Below, piece after piece: positions 1 to 9,077 of a stretch of 64,000 nucleotides of DNA (position 1 is the first letter of the stretch; each line of letters opens with the position of its first letter). The position numbers and the translations under genes are program-made. Source of the stretch: an uncultured Clostridia bacterium (lineage in GTDB: Bacteria > Bacillota > Clostridia > Christensenellales > Borkfalkiaceae). Under the pieces are notes generated by a model. It was not told the DNA's origin. It searched no databases and saw only the letters and a program-made list of their open reading frames with translations. The stretch spans positions 124,001 through 188,000 of the forward strand of contig CANRKK010000001.1 in NCBI GenBank assembly GCA_947631195.1, written 5' to 3'.

Positions 1-641
1 GTAAGCATTTTATTCTTCTCGTTGCCGCGCCAATACGCGCCCGTAACCGAAGTCAATTTAAACGCCTTGATTTTGCCTGTATTGGGCAGATGGGGCCCTC
101 TGCATAAGTCGGTGAATTTTCCCTGCTTGTAAAATGAAATTACTGCGTCGTCGGGCAGGTCTTCGATGAGTTCAACCTTATACTTTTCCCCGTATTCCTT
201 CATAAGCTCCAGCGCCTGTTCGCGCGGAAGCTCGAAGCGTTCAACCGGAGTTTTGGATTTTATTATTTTATCCATTTCGATCTCTATCTTGGCAAGATCT
301 TCCTGCGATATAGGCGTTTTGAAATCTATATCATAATAAAAGCCGTTATCTATTACGGGTCCTATGGCAAGGTTGCAGGTAGGATAAATGGTTTTGACCG
401 CCTGCGCAAGCACGTGTGCGCAAGTGTGGCGGTAAACTTCAAGACCTTCCTTATCTTTCAGCGTCACAATTTCCAAAGAATCGCCGTCTTTAAGAACAGT
501 CGAAAGGTCGCAGAGCTTTCCGTTCACCTTGGCCGCAACGGCGTTGCGCGCCAACCCTTCGCTTATCTTAGCGGCAGCGGCGGCACAATCCGCCCCCTCT
601 TCTACGCTGATTTTTTCACCGTTTTTAAGTAAAATTTCCAT
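1..641 (-). CDS. thrS: Threonyl-tRNA synthetase, N-terminal part (TGS and SAD domains); runs off the left edge
   Basis: Minus-strand translation starts MEILLKNGEKISVEEGADCAAAAAKISEGLARNAVAAKVNGKLCDL..., then ...YRHTCAHVLAQAVKTIYP..., typical of ThrRS. Preceded by a T-box leader. Confidence 0.93.
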   Translation of the reverse strand, partial: MEILLKNGEKISVEEGADCAAAAAKISEGLARNAVAAKVNGKLCDLSTVLKDGDSLEIVTLKDKEGLEVYRHTCAHVLAQAVKTIYPTCNLAIGPVIDNGFYYDIDFKTPISQEDLAKIEIEMDKIIKSKTPVERFELPREQALELMKEYGEKYKVELIEDLPDDAVISFYKQGKFTDLCRGPHLPNTGKIKAFKLTSVTGAYWRGNEKNKML

Positions 642-652
642 ATCGTCCTCCA

Positions 653-851
653 TAAAAAAATCCCTAAACGAAAATATCGTTTAAGGACGCAAAAATACTG
701 TTTGCGCGGTTCCACCTTAATTGCCCTCTGAAAGGACCGCTTTGAATGCCCGATTTATATAAAGTGGTTTCCCGTTCTCTTTGGGACTATGCGCTCGCAG
801 CGCCCGCGCACTCTCTGAAAATCCCTCGGCGGTACTTGTCTTCTATCAAGC
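653..851 (-). promoter_or_regulatory. T-box leader controlling thrS
   Basis: Minus strand contains AAGGTGGAACCGCG (T-box core), an AGAGAG...GCGAGCGC stem I region, a candidate ACC Thr specifier in GGGAAACCACTTT, and a terminator TCCTTAAACGATATTTTCGTTTAGGGATTTTTTT just before thrS. Confidence 0.92.
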
Positions 852-857
852 GTATTT

Positions 858-886
858 ATATTAATACAATTAATTTTAATTGTCAA
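858..886 (-). promoter_or_regulatory. Sigma-A type promoter for the thrS T-box transcript
   Basis: TTGACA - 17 nt - TAATAT on the minus strand, just upstream of the T-box. Confidence 0.7.
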
Positions 887-917
887 CAATATTAAATTGC
901 ATTTTAGCCAAAATTAT

Positions 918-946
918 TTGCCAATTTCATTGCAAGATTGTATAAT
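918..946 (+). promoter_or_regulatory. Sigma-A type promoter for leuS
   Basis: TTGCCA - 17 nt - TATAAT, 34 bp upstream of the leuS ATG. Confidence 0.7.
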
Positions 947-979
947 TAACGGGAAATTAATTTTAAAGGATAGTTTTTT

Positions 980-3388
980 ATGGCTTACACCGATTTTAAC
1001 GCCGTTGAAAAAAAATGGATCGAATATTGGGACAAAAACAAGACTTTCCATACCGATTTATATGATTTTTCCAAGCCTAAATATTATGTTTTGGACATGT
1101 TCCCCTATCCCTCGGGCGCGGGCTTGCACGTAGGACACCCCGAAGGCTACACGGCAACCGATATTCTTGCAAGAATGAAAAGGATGCAGGGCTATAACGT
1201 ACTGCACCCGATAGGATTTGACAGTTTCGGTTTGCCCGCCGAACAGTTTGCTATAAGAACGGGGCATAATCCCGACGGCTTTACGCAGGAAAATATTAAA
1301 ACTTTTACCGCCCAGCTCAAAATGCTCGGCCTATCCTACGACTGGGACCAAACCATTTCAACCTGCGACCCCTCCTACTACAAGTGGACGCAGTGGATTT
1401 TTAAGCAACTCTGCGAGGCAGGACTTGCAAGGTATGTGGAGACGCCCGTAAACTGGTGCGAGGAACTCGGCACGGTGCTTGCCAACGACGAAATCATAGA
1501 CGGCAAGAGCGAACGCGGCGGCTATCCCGTCGTTCGCAAAAATATGAAGCAATGGGTGATCGACATAAACAAATATGCCGAAAGACTCCTCGAGGGGCTT
1601 GACGGGCTCGATTGGCCCGAATCTTCAAAAATATCGCAGCGCAACTGGATAGGCAAGTCCGAAGGCGCAAATATAGAATTTAAGGTTGCGGACAGCGACG
1701 AAAAGTTCACAGTGTTCACCACCCGCTGCGACACCCTTTTCGGCGCAACCTACTGCGTGCTCGCCCCCGAACACAAGCTGGTGGACGCCATTACTGCGCC
1801 CGACAGGCGCGGCGAGGTCGAGGCTTATAAAAAACTTTGCGCAAGCAAATCAGATTTGGAACGCACCGAACTCAACAAAGAAAAGACGGGCGTATTTATC
1901 GGCGCTTATGCCGTAAACCCCGCAAACGGCAACAAGTTGCCTATATATATTTCAGACTACGTTTTAACCTCCTACGGCACGGGAGCAATTATGGCGGTGC
2001 CCGCCCACGACACGCGCGACTATGAATTTGCAAAGAAATTCAATATTCCCATTATACAAGTGCTTGAGGGCGGCGATATCTCCAAGGAGGCCTACACGCA
2101 GGACGGCCTTCATATAAATTCGGGCTTTTTAAACGGCCTCAACAAACAGCAGGCCATTGACAAAATGGCGCAGTGGCTGCAGGACAACAACTGCGGCAAA
2201 AAGACCGTTACCTATAAACTGCGCGAGTGGATATTCGCCCGCCAGAGATATTGGGGCGAGCCTCTCCCCGTTATACATCTCGAGGACGGCGAAGTTGCGC
2301 TTTTGGACGACAGCGAGCTCCCTCTTGTTCTCCCGCCCATGACCGACTACAAGGCGCACGGCGGCAACGCCCCGCTTGACAACGCAACCGAATGGGTCAA
2401 CGTTACGGTAAACGGCAAAAAGGGCAAGCGCGAAACCACCACAATGCCCGGGTCCGCGGGCTCAAGCTGGTATTTTTTACGCTATTGCGACCCGCACAAC
2501 GATAAAGAATTTGCAAATTACGAACTTTTGAAACACTGGATGCCCGTAGATTTTTACCTCGGCGGCAAGGAACACCTTGTGGGACATCTCCTCTACTCGC
2601 GCTTTTGGAATAACTTCCTCTACGACAAAGGGCTTGTTCCCTATAAGGAACCGTTTAAAAAACTTTTCCACCAGGGCATGATTTTGGGCGAGGACGGCAA
2701 CAAGATGTCCAAGAGCCTCGGAAACGTTATTAACCCCAACGATATCGTGCGCGACTACGGCGCCGACGTTATGAGAATGTATGAAATGTTTATGGGGCCC
2801 GTTGCCGACACAAAGCCGTGGAATACCTCCAATATAGAGGGCGTCAAAAAATTTATAGACAGGGTTTACAGGATCTACTGCGAAACCGATTCTATCTCCC
2901 AAGCCCCCAATAAAAATCTTGAAAAAATATATAACCAAACGGTTAAAAAGGTTACCGAGGACTACGAGGCAATGAAAATCAATACGGCTATTTCCCAGAT
3001 GATGATTTTCGTGAATGCCGTGTACAAGGAACTTTCGGAGGGCAAAAAGCTGCCCAAGGAATACGCCGAAGGACTTATCAAACTGTTAAATCCCGTTATT
3101 CCTTTCGTCACCGAGGAAATATGGAATACCGTTTTGGGCCATGACGGCACGATTGCCTATGAAAAATGGCCGGAATTTGACCCCGCTAAGTGCGGCGACG
3201 ACGATTTTGAATACGCCGTGCAGATAAACAGCAAAATTAAGGCAAAAATTACCTTGCCCGCCGATATGCCCGCAGACGAAATCCAAAAGATCGTCCTTGC
3301 AAACGAAGATATTAAGCCCTACACCGAAGGCAAAACGATAAAAAAATTCATTCTCGTTCCCAAGAGATTGATAAATATTATCGTTTAA
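980..3388 (+). CDS. leuS: Leucyl-tRNA synthetase
   Basis: [22 protein letters not shown] (HIGH motif variant) and [12 protein letters not shown] (KMSKS); 802 aa. Confidence 0.97.
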   Translation: MAYTDFNAVEKKWIEYWDKNKTFHTDLYDFSKPKYYVLDMFPYPSGAGLHVGHPEGYTATDILARMKRMQGYNVLHPIGFDSFGLPAEQFAIRTGHNPDGFTQENIKTFTAQLKMLGLSYDWDQTISTCDPSYYKWTQWIFKQLCEAGLARYVETPVNWCEELGTVLANDEIIDGKSERGGYPVVRKNMKQWVIDINKYAERLLEGLDGLDWPESSKISQRNWIGKSEGANIEFKVADSDEKFTVFTTRCDTLFGATYCVLAPEHKLVDAITAPDRRGEVEAYKKLCASKSDLERTELNKEKTGVFIGAYAVNPANGNKLPIYISDYVLTSYGTGAIMAVPAHDTRDYEFAKKFNIPIIQVLEGGDISKEAYTQDGLHINSGFLNGLNKQQAIDKMAQWLQDNNCGKKTVTYKLREWIFARQRYWGEPLPVIHLEDGEVALLDDSELPLVLPPMTDYKAHGGNAPLDNATEWVNVTVNGKKGKRETTTMPGSAGSSWYFLRYCDPHNDKEFANYELLKHWMPVDFYLGGKEHLVGHLLYSRFWNNFLYDKGLVPYKEPFKKLFHQGMILGEDGNKMSKSLGNVINPNDIVRDYGADVMRMYEMFMGPVADTKPWNTSNIEGVKKFIDRVYRIYCETDSISQAPNKNLEKIYNQTVKKVTEDYEAMKINTAISQMMIFVNAVYKELSEGKKLPKEYAEGLIKLLNPVIPFVTEEIWNTVLGHDGTIAYEKWPEFDPAKCGDDDFEYAVQINSKIKAKITLPADMPADEIQKIVLANEDIKPYTEGKTIKKFILVPKRLINIIV

Positions 3389-3411
3389 TTATCCGCCGCA
3401 GAATAAAAAAT

Positions 3412-3447
3412 CAGTCGCTCCCGAACTTTGGGAACGGCTGTTTTTTA
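3412..3447 (+). terminator. Rho-independent terminator of leuS
   Basis: cagtcgctcccgaactttgggaacggctg hairpin followed by TTTTTT. Confidence 0.75.
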
Positions 3448-3458
3448 TTGGCAAAACC

Positions 3459-3491
3459 GAAAAAATAAAGGGCGGCAACAACCGCCGCCCC
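3459..3491 (-). terminator. Rho-independent terminator of acpP
   Basis: Minus strand GGGGCGGCGGTTGTTGCCGCCC then TTTATTTTTT. Confidence 0.8.
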
Positions 3492-3504
3492 GCATCTTGC
3501 ACAC

Positions 3505-3726
3505 TTATAATGATTCAAGCATTTTAACCACGTCGCCTACAGTCTTTAAATCGGTAACCTTATCTTCGGGAATGGTTTTGCCCGTGTTGTCCTCCAAAGT
3601 CATCAACAGTTCGACAACGTCAAGAGAATCGGCTCCGAGATCTTTTACTATATCACTGTCCAAAGTGATCTGTGACTGCGGTATTCCGAGTTGTTCGGCA
3701 AGAATATTGGCTATTTCTTCAAACAT
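3505..3726 (-). CDS. acpP: Acyl carrier protein
   Basis: MFEEIANILAEQLGIPQSQITLDSDIVKDLGADSLDVVELLMTLED, with the DSLD phosphopantetheine site. Start placed at the internal ATG. Confidence 0.96.
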   Translation of the reverse strand: MFEEIANILAEQLGIPQSQITLDSDIVKDLGADSLDVVELLMTLEDNTGKTIPEDKVTDLKTVGDVVKMLESL

Positions 3727-3787
3727 TATGTTTATCCTCCATTTTTCTACGGTCAAATTTTACAATAAACAGCGCACGGTTGTCAAG

Positions 3788-5953
3788 TTAATTCGCCTGC
3801 TTTTTGACCTGTTTTATAGACAACCCAATTCTATGTTTTGCCTTGTCAAGGCTGATTATAACGGCTTTAACCTGCTGGCCAACCTTTAACACTTCCGAGG
3901 GATGGCGGATGTATCTGTCGGTTATTTCTGAAATGTGGACAAGTCCGTCCTCATGGACGCCGATATCGACGAACGCGCCGAAGTCTATAACGTTCCTCAC
4001 GGTGCCCTCCACTTCCATGCCGACCGCAAGATCTTCTATGCTCAAAATATCTTTTCTGAGCTTTCTGCGGGGCAAGCCGTCGCGGATATCACGGCCGGGC
4101 TTAATGAGCTCGTTAACTATATCGTTCATCGTTGCAACGTCGAGTTCGCAGTACTCCGCCGCTTTCTTTTCCCCGAATTCCTTTACTTTTTGGGGCAAAT
4201 CGGAGATTTTGCGCGCCTTTACGTCCTCGGGAGTATATCCAAAGAGCTGCAAAAGTTTTTCTGCTTTTTTATATGATTCGGGGTGCACGGCGGTGTTGTC
4301 CATAATGTTTTTGCCGTCGGGAATACGCAAGAAGCCCGCGCATTGCTCGTATGCCTTGGGCCCAAGTTTGGAAACTTTTAAAAGTTCCTGCCGCGCGCTG
4401 AATTTGCCGTTTTCTTCGCGGTATGCGACTATATTTTTTGCAATGCCCGAATTCAGCCCCGAAACATACTTCAAAAGCGAAACGCTCGCCGTATTCAGAT
4501 CCACGCCCACGCTGTTTACGCAGTCCTCCAGAACGCCGCCCAAAACGCTGTCCAAACGCTTTGCGTCCATATCGTGCTGGTATTGTCCTACTCCTATGGA
4601 CTTGGGGTCGATTTTTATGAGTTCGGCCAACGGGTCCTGCAATCTCCTCGCTATGGACACGGCGGAGCGTTGCGTTACGTCAAAATCGGGGAACTCCTCA
4701 ACCGCGAGTTTGCTTGCCGAATATACGCTGGCGCCCGCCTCGCTCACCACGGCATAACTTACGTTTTCGTTGCCAGGCTCCTTTAAAAGGTCTGCAACAA
4801 AAATCTCCGTTTCCTTGCTCGCCGTGCCGTTTCCTATGGAAATTATATCGACTTTATATTTGTCGATAAGATTTTTAATTATCTTTTTTGCGCCCTCGAT
4901 GTCGTTTTTGGGAGGCACGGGATAAATTACCGAAGTGTCGAGCACCTTCCCCGTCTCGTCCACTACCGCAACTTTGCAGCCCGTTCTGTAACCCGGGTCA
5001 AGCCCCAAAGTTACTTTGCCCTTTACGGGCGGTTGCAGCAAAAGCGGGCGGAGATTCACTTCAAACATTTTGATCGCCTGTTCGCTGGCTCTGTCGGTGA
5101 GTATCGCGCGCACCTCGCGCTCTATCGAGGGTTCGATAAGCCTGTCGTAGCCGTCGTCTGCCGCTTCTTCTATTATCTTAACGCATCCCGGATTTCCCTT
5201 TAAATTGACGTATTTTGCCGTGCAAACGCGCTTTGCTATGTCGGGATTGAAATAAATTTTGGCCTTTAAACATTCCTCGTTTTCGCCGCGGTTAATTGCA
5301 AGTATGCGGTGATTTTTGATCTCGGGCAGAAGTTCGGCATAGTCCGAATACATTGCGTACGTGCCCTTTCCGTCGTCCTTTACCATTTTAACTTGCATTT
5401 CGCCGTGGTTTTCAAAGAGCGAACGCAATTTTTTGCGCAGTTCCGCATTGTCGGAAATGATCTCGGCGATTATATCCCTTGCGCCGTTTATCGCGTCGGC
5501 AACCGACGCAACGCCTTTTTCTTCATCTATGTATTTTTCGGCTTCCTTATAGGGATCCTCTTTCTGTTCCAAAATAAATTCGGCAAGGGGCTGCAAACCC
5601 TTTTCGATTGCAACCGAAGCCCTCGTCTTTTTCTTTTGCTTAAAGGGACGGTAAATATCCTCAACCTCGGTCATCGTCTGCGCGCCGTCTATGGCGGCCG
5701 TGATTTCATCGGTCATTTTGCCCTGTTCGGTTATGGCGTTCGTAACTTCTTCCTTGCGCTTGTTGAGGTTTTTTAAATATTCGTATCTGTCGTCAAACGC
5801 GCGAAGCACTTGATCGTCGATTGCGCCCGTCATTTCCTTTCTGTAACGGGCTATAAAGGGTATGGTGTTGCCCTCGTCGAGCAACTTTAAAATATTTTCC
5901 GCATGGTCGGGTCTTAAATTGAATTCCTGTGTGAGCTGTTGTTTGATTTCCAT
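3788..5953 (-). CDS. tex: Tex-family RNA-binding transcription accessory protein with C-terminal S1 domain
   Basis: MEIKQQLTQEFNLRPDHAENILKLLDEGNTIPFIARYRKEMTGAIDDQ...; LGLDPGYRTGCKVAVVD; C-terminal S1 VGMEVEGTVRNVIDFGAFVDIGVHEDGLVHIS. Confidence 0.95.
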   Translation of the reverse strand: MEIKQQLTQEFNLRPDHAENILKLLDEGNTIPFIARYRKEMTGAIDDQVLRAFDDRYEYLKNLNKRKEEVTNAITEQGKMTDEITAAIDGAQTMTEVEDIYRPFKQKKKTRASVAIEKGLQPLAEFILEQKEDPYKEAEKYIDEEKGVASVADAINGARDIIAEIISDNAELRKKLRSLFENHGEMQVKMVKDDGKGTYAMYSDYAELLPEIKNHRILAINRGENEECLKAKIYFNPDIAKRVCTAKYVNLKGNPGCVKIIEEAADDGYDRLIEPSIEREVRAILTDRASEQAIKMFEVNLRPLLLQPPVKGKVTLGLDPGYRTGCKVAVVDETGKVLDTSVIYPVPPKNDIEGAKKIIKNLIDKYKVDIISIGNGTASKETEIFVADLLKEPGNENVSYAVVSEAGASVYSASKLAVEEFPDFDVTQRSAVSIARRLQDPLAELIKIDPKSIGVGQYQHDMDAKRLDSVLGGVLEDCVNSVGVDLNTASVSLLKYVSGLNSGIAKNIVAYREENGKFSARQELLKVSKLGPKAYEQCAGFLRIPDGKNIMDNTAVHPESYKKAEKLLQLFGYTPEDVKARKISDLPQKVKEFGEKKAAEYCELDVATMNDIVNELIKPGRDIRDGLPRRKLRKDILSIEDLAVGMEVEGTVRNVIDFGAFVDIGVHEDGLVHISEITDRYIRHPSEVLKVGQQVKAVIISLDKAKHRIGLSIKQVKKQAN

Positions 5954-5955
5954 TG

Positions 5956-6627
5956 TTATCTTTTTATACCTTTTAAATAATTTTTGCGGTCGTTTGAAAG
6001 CCTGAAACTTTCGCACGCCTTTTGAATAGCTTTGTTGTGCGTTTTTTTATCGAGGGAGTTTTCCATCAAAAAACCTACGGCGCGGTCATAATATCTTACA
6101 ATCGTTTCGGCAACAAGCCACGCCGCCGCCATATGAACGTAGTACTTTGAAGTATCGCACCTTTCGACAAGCGCAAATATAGTTTCGAGGTACTTCTCGT
6201 CCATGTAATACCGCAGCAAAACCGTAAGCGCAAAGCGTTGCTCAAACTCCCCCGAAGCCGCCGCATATTTTCTTATATGGAGCAAAAATTTATCGCGGTT
6301 GTCCTTTACGCAATCAGGCGCAAAGCAGTCGCAGGTTGCCCAGTTATCAATCAGTTTTACGCAACCGTCGAGCCGCGCAATAAATCCATCGTAATCAAGA
6401 AGCGCCACCGCCGACAGCTTTACAAACGTTACCTCGTAGTACTCGTCAGGATATGAAAGGATATTGTCAATCTCGCCCAAATACTTTTTGGCAAGCTTTT
6501 TGAGGGCCGGAACGCGGACGCCGAGAACGTTGATTTTGTCGTTTTTAAGCAGTTTTTTATGGAATTCACGGTATTCAGGCTCCGAAAGCGCTTTAAGTTC
6601 GTTTAAAAACTCGGGATAGGGCGTCAA
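5956..6627 (-). CDS. DNA alkylation repair protein (AlkD-like HEAT-repeat family)
   Basis: VRVPALKKLAKK, DNWATCDCFAPDCVK and YYVHMAAAWLVAETIV are typical of the AlkD/DNA_alkylation family. Confidence 0.85.
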   Translation of the reverse strand: MTPYPEFLNELKALSEPEYREFHKKLLKNDKINVLGVRVPALKKLAKKYLGEIDNILSYPDEYYEVTFVKLSAVALLDYDGFIARLDGCVKLIDNWATCDCFAPDCVKDNRDKFLLHIRKYAAASGEFEQRFALTVLLRYYMDEKYLETIFALVERCDTSKYYVHMAAAWLVAETIVRYYDRAVGFLMENSLDKKTHNKAIQKACESFRLSNDRKNYLKGIKR

Positions 6628-7078
6628 ACCATTCCTCCTTTGAAAAGCGCGTGTTTGCGGGACTGGTAGACGGCATTTTTATGTATTCGGCTTCTATATC
6701 CCGATAGCGCTTTAAAAATATTTCATACGCTTTGCTACCGTTAAGAATTATAAGCCGAACTTTGATTTTTTGCAACAAATTTTCAATGTCCGCCACTCTA
6801 TAATTTTTTATGTCCGAATCCATCGACCCTTTTATTTCACATTCCGTAACAATGTCCCACAGGGCGATGCCGTGTTTTGCGAGAATGGCCTTTTTGTCCG
6901 CAACGCTTGTCGGCTTGGTTTCGCCGAAAAATTCGGCAAGCACGCTCCAAAATCTGTTTTGAGGGTTGCCGTAATAAAACTCGACCTGCCTGCTTTTAAC
7001 CGACGGAAAACTGCCCAAAATGAGAATTTGCGAATCAGAGCTGTAAAACGGCTCAAAACCTTTGACCTTATTTTCCAT
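6593..7078 (-). CDS. DNA-deoxyinosine (hypoxanthine) glycosylase, uracil-DNA glycosylase superfamily
   Basis: ILILGSFPSVKSRQVEFYYGNPQNRFWSVLAEFFG...HGIALWDIV...LPSTSPAN-like ending (MPSTSPANTRFS). Confidence 0.88.
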   Translation of the reverse strand: MENKVKGFEPFYSSDSQILILGSFPSVKSRQVEFYYGNPQNRFWSVLAEFFGETKPTSVADKKAILAKHGIALWDIVTECEIKGSMDSDIKNYRVADIENLLQKIKVRLIILNGSKAYEIFLKRYRDIEAEYIKMPSTSPANTRFSKEEWFDALSRVFKRT

Positions 7079-8316
7079 TATCGTAAGGGCTTGTCCGCGG
7101 CGCCAACCAAAACCGAGGCCATATTTGCCATATCGAAATTATATTCCAACGCTTCCGATACATCGTCCAACGTAACTGCGGATATCTTCTGTATCCTGTC
7201 CTCAAAATCATATATTTTGTCATGGTAGAGTAACTCTTTGCCGAACAAAAGCATTTGCGAGCTTGTACTCTCCTGCGAAAAAATCGACGACGCAATCAGC
7301 TGTTCCTTCCCGCGTTCGAATTCGTCCTTTGATATATCCTTTTTGGTTATACAATTTATGCAATCGAATATCGCTTCAACCGAATCCAGATATTTAGCCG
7401 AATTCACCCCCGCATAAATCGCAAGCGCGCCCGCCTCTTCGTAAGCTGTGAGATAGGAATATATGGTATAAGCCAATCCGAGTTTTTCGCGCACGGTTTG
7501 GAACAACCTCGACGACATTCCCCCTCCGAGCACCGTGTTCATAATTTGCGTTGCGTCAAACAACCTGTCATACCGCTTTACCGACGGAAACGCAATTCCT
7601 ATATGCACTTGCTCGATATCCTTGGACTTTACAAGCGATTGGGATTTAAGCTCTATTTGCACGGGTTTTCTTCCGCAAAGACCGCTATTATGACACGCGA
7701 AGTACTTCGCAACAAGGCTCTCGGCAAGATTAATATCAATATTTCCCGCCATTGACACCACAACATTTTGGGGGACATAGTATTTAGCCATATAATTTTT
7801 TATATCGCCTGCTGTAAATCCCTCAACATTTTCTTTGGGGCCTAAGATAGTTCTCCCGTAGCCTTTATTGCCGAAGTAAGCCGTTGCAAGCATGTCCAGA
7901 CAGAGGTCGTCGGGCGTATCTTCGGTCATGTTTATCTCTTCGATCACAACGCCCTTTTCCCTTACCATTTCATCCTCTGGAAACGTGCTGTTTAAAAACA
8001 GGTCGGCAAGAATTTCAAACGCTTCCTCTGCATGCTGAGTCGTCGATTTGGCGTAGTAACAGGTTATATCTTTGGCTGTAAAAGCGTTCATTTGGGCGCC
8101 TATCCTGTCCATCTCGTCAGAAATTTGGAATGACGAGCGCTTTTTCGTTCCCTTAAACATCATGTGCTCTATAAAATGGGAAATTCCGTCTTCGCTGTCG
8201 CTTTCCTGCGAAGCGCCCGTGTGAACGATAATGCCCATGGAAACGGACATAATCGAGTCCATTTTGTTTACGATTAACCTTAATCCGTTGTCAAATTGTT
8301 TATAATGTACCATCAT
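7078..8316 (-). CDS. M16 family zinc peptidase (insulinase/MPP-like)
   Basis: HFIEHMMFKGT (HxxEH inverted zinc motif); ...GGGMSSRLFQTVREKLGLAYTI. Confidence 0.94.
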   Translation of the reverse strand: MMVHYKQFDNGLRLIVNKMDSIMSVSMGIIVHTGASQESDSEDGISHFIEHMMFKGTKKRSSFQISDEMDRIGAQMNAFTAKDITCYYAKSTTQHAEEAFEILADLFLNSTFPEDEMVREKGVVIEEINMTEDTPDDLCLDMLATAYFGNKGYGRTILGPKENVEGFTAGDIKNYMAKYYVPQNVVVSMAGNIDINLAESLVAKYFACHNSGLCGRKPVQIELKSQSLVKSKDIEQVHIGIAFPSVKRYDRLFDATQIMNTVLGGGMSSRLFQTVREKLGLAYTIYSYLTAYEEAGALAIYAGVNSAKYLDSVEAIFDCINCITKKDISKDEFERGKEQLIASSIFSQESTSSQMLLFGKELLYHDKIYDFEDRIQKISAVTLDDVSEALEYNFDMANMASVLVGAADKPLR

Positions 8317-9017
8317 TCTCCTATATTTTCAGATACCGTAACGGCTTTTAAGCCGTGTTCTCCTAAGTAATTTAATATTTCAGGGAGAGCTTCTACCGTT
8401 TGCTCCTTCGGATGCATAAGTATAATTTCTCCCGGTTTTAAATTGTTTGTAGCCCTGCCAACCAATAGATCAACTTCCTTGTCCCGCCAATCAATCGTGT
8501 CGCGGCTCCACATGATTACTTTAAGATCCATTTCCGCGCAGGCATCAATGGTGTTTTCGGAAAATGCTCCCGAGGGCGGCGCAAAGAGTTTTACGCTCTG
8601 CCCGCAAATCATTTCAATCAGTTTTACGCTCGGTCTTATCTCTTCAAGGTTTGCTGCGCGCGACATCTTGGAGTGGTCCTTGTGAAAATAGCCGTGACTC
8701 CCCAATTCGTGCCCGCGCATACATATTTCCCTTACGCAGTCGATGTTGTCGTCGGCCCACGCGCCGCCGATAAAAAAGGTCGCTTTGGCACTGTAATCGT
8801 CCAAAATATCCAAAATTTCTGCAACTATCTCCGTCCCTTCGTAGACGTTGAAAGTTAAACTTACTCCGCCCGATTCCTCTCTGCCGTTATAGTACAGAAT
8901 GTCGCTTTCAGTGGACACGGCTTCTGCGCTCACGTCCCAAAAACCTACAAGCCCCACCGCCAACACTATCAGCGCCAGCGCAATATTTGTTGCTATGGAT
9001 AAAAATTTACCTTTCAA
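8313..9017 (-). CDS. Polysaccharide deacetylase family protein (NodB homology), secreted or membrane anchored
   Basis: N-terminal hydrophobic segment, then SLTFNVYEGTEIVAEILDILDDYSAKATFFIGG...RGHELGSHGYFHKDHSKMS. Start is TTG. Confidence 0.88.
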   Translation of the reverse strand: MKGKFLSIATNIALALIVLAVGLVGFWDVSAEAVSTESDILYYNGREESGGVSLTFNVYEGTEIVAEILDILDDYSAKATFFIGGAWADDNIDCVREICMRGHELGSHGYFHKDHSKMSRAANLEEIRPSVKLIEMICGQSVKLFAPPSGAFSENTIDACAEMDLKVIMWSRDTIDWRDKEVDLLVGRATNNLKPGEIILMHPKEQTVEALPEILNYLGEHGLKAVTVSENIGE

Positions 9018-9077
9018 TAGTTTGCCCCTAAAAATTAATACTATTTATATAATATTAACGCGCGGAGCAATTATTGA

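Noticed and set aside
2477-2938. Long antisense ORF within leuS (and similar antisense ORFs such as 3804..4757, 5309..5776, 10114..10548, 20781..22088, 23545..24453, 57484..58143, 60902..61939)
   Set aside because: They lie opposite well-supported genes with strong codon structure, and show no family motifs or RBS; shadow ORFs.
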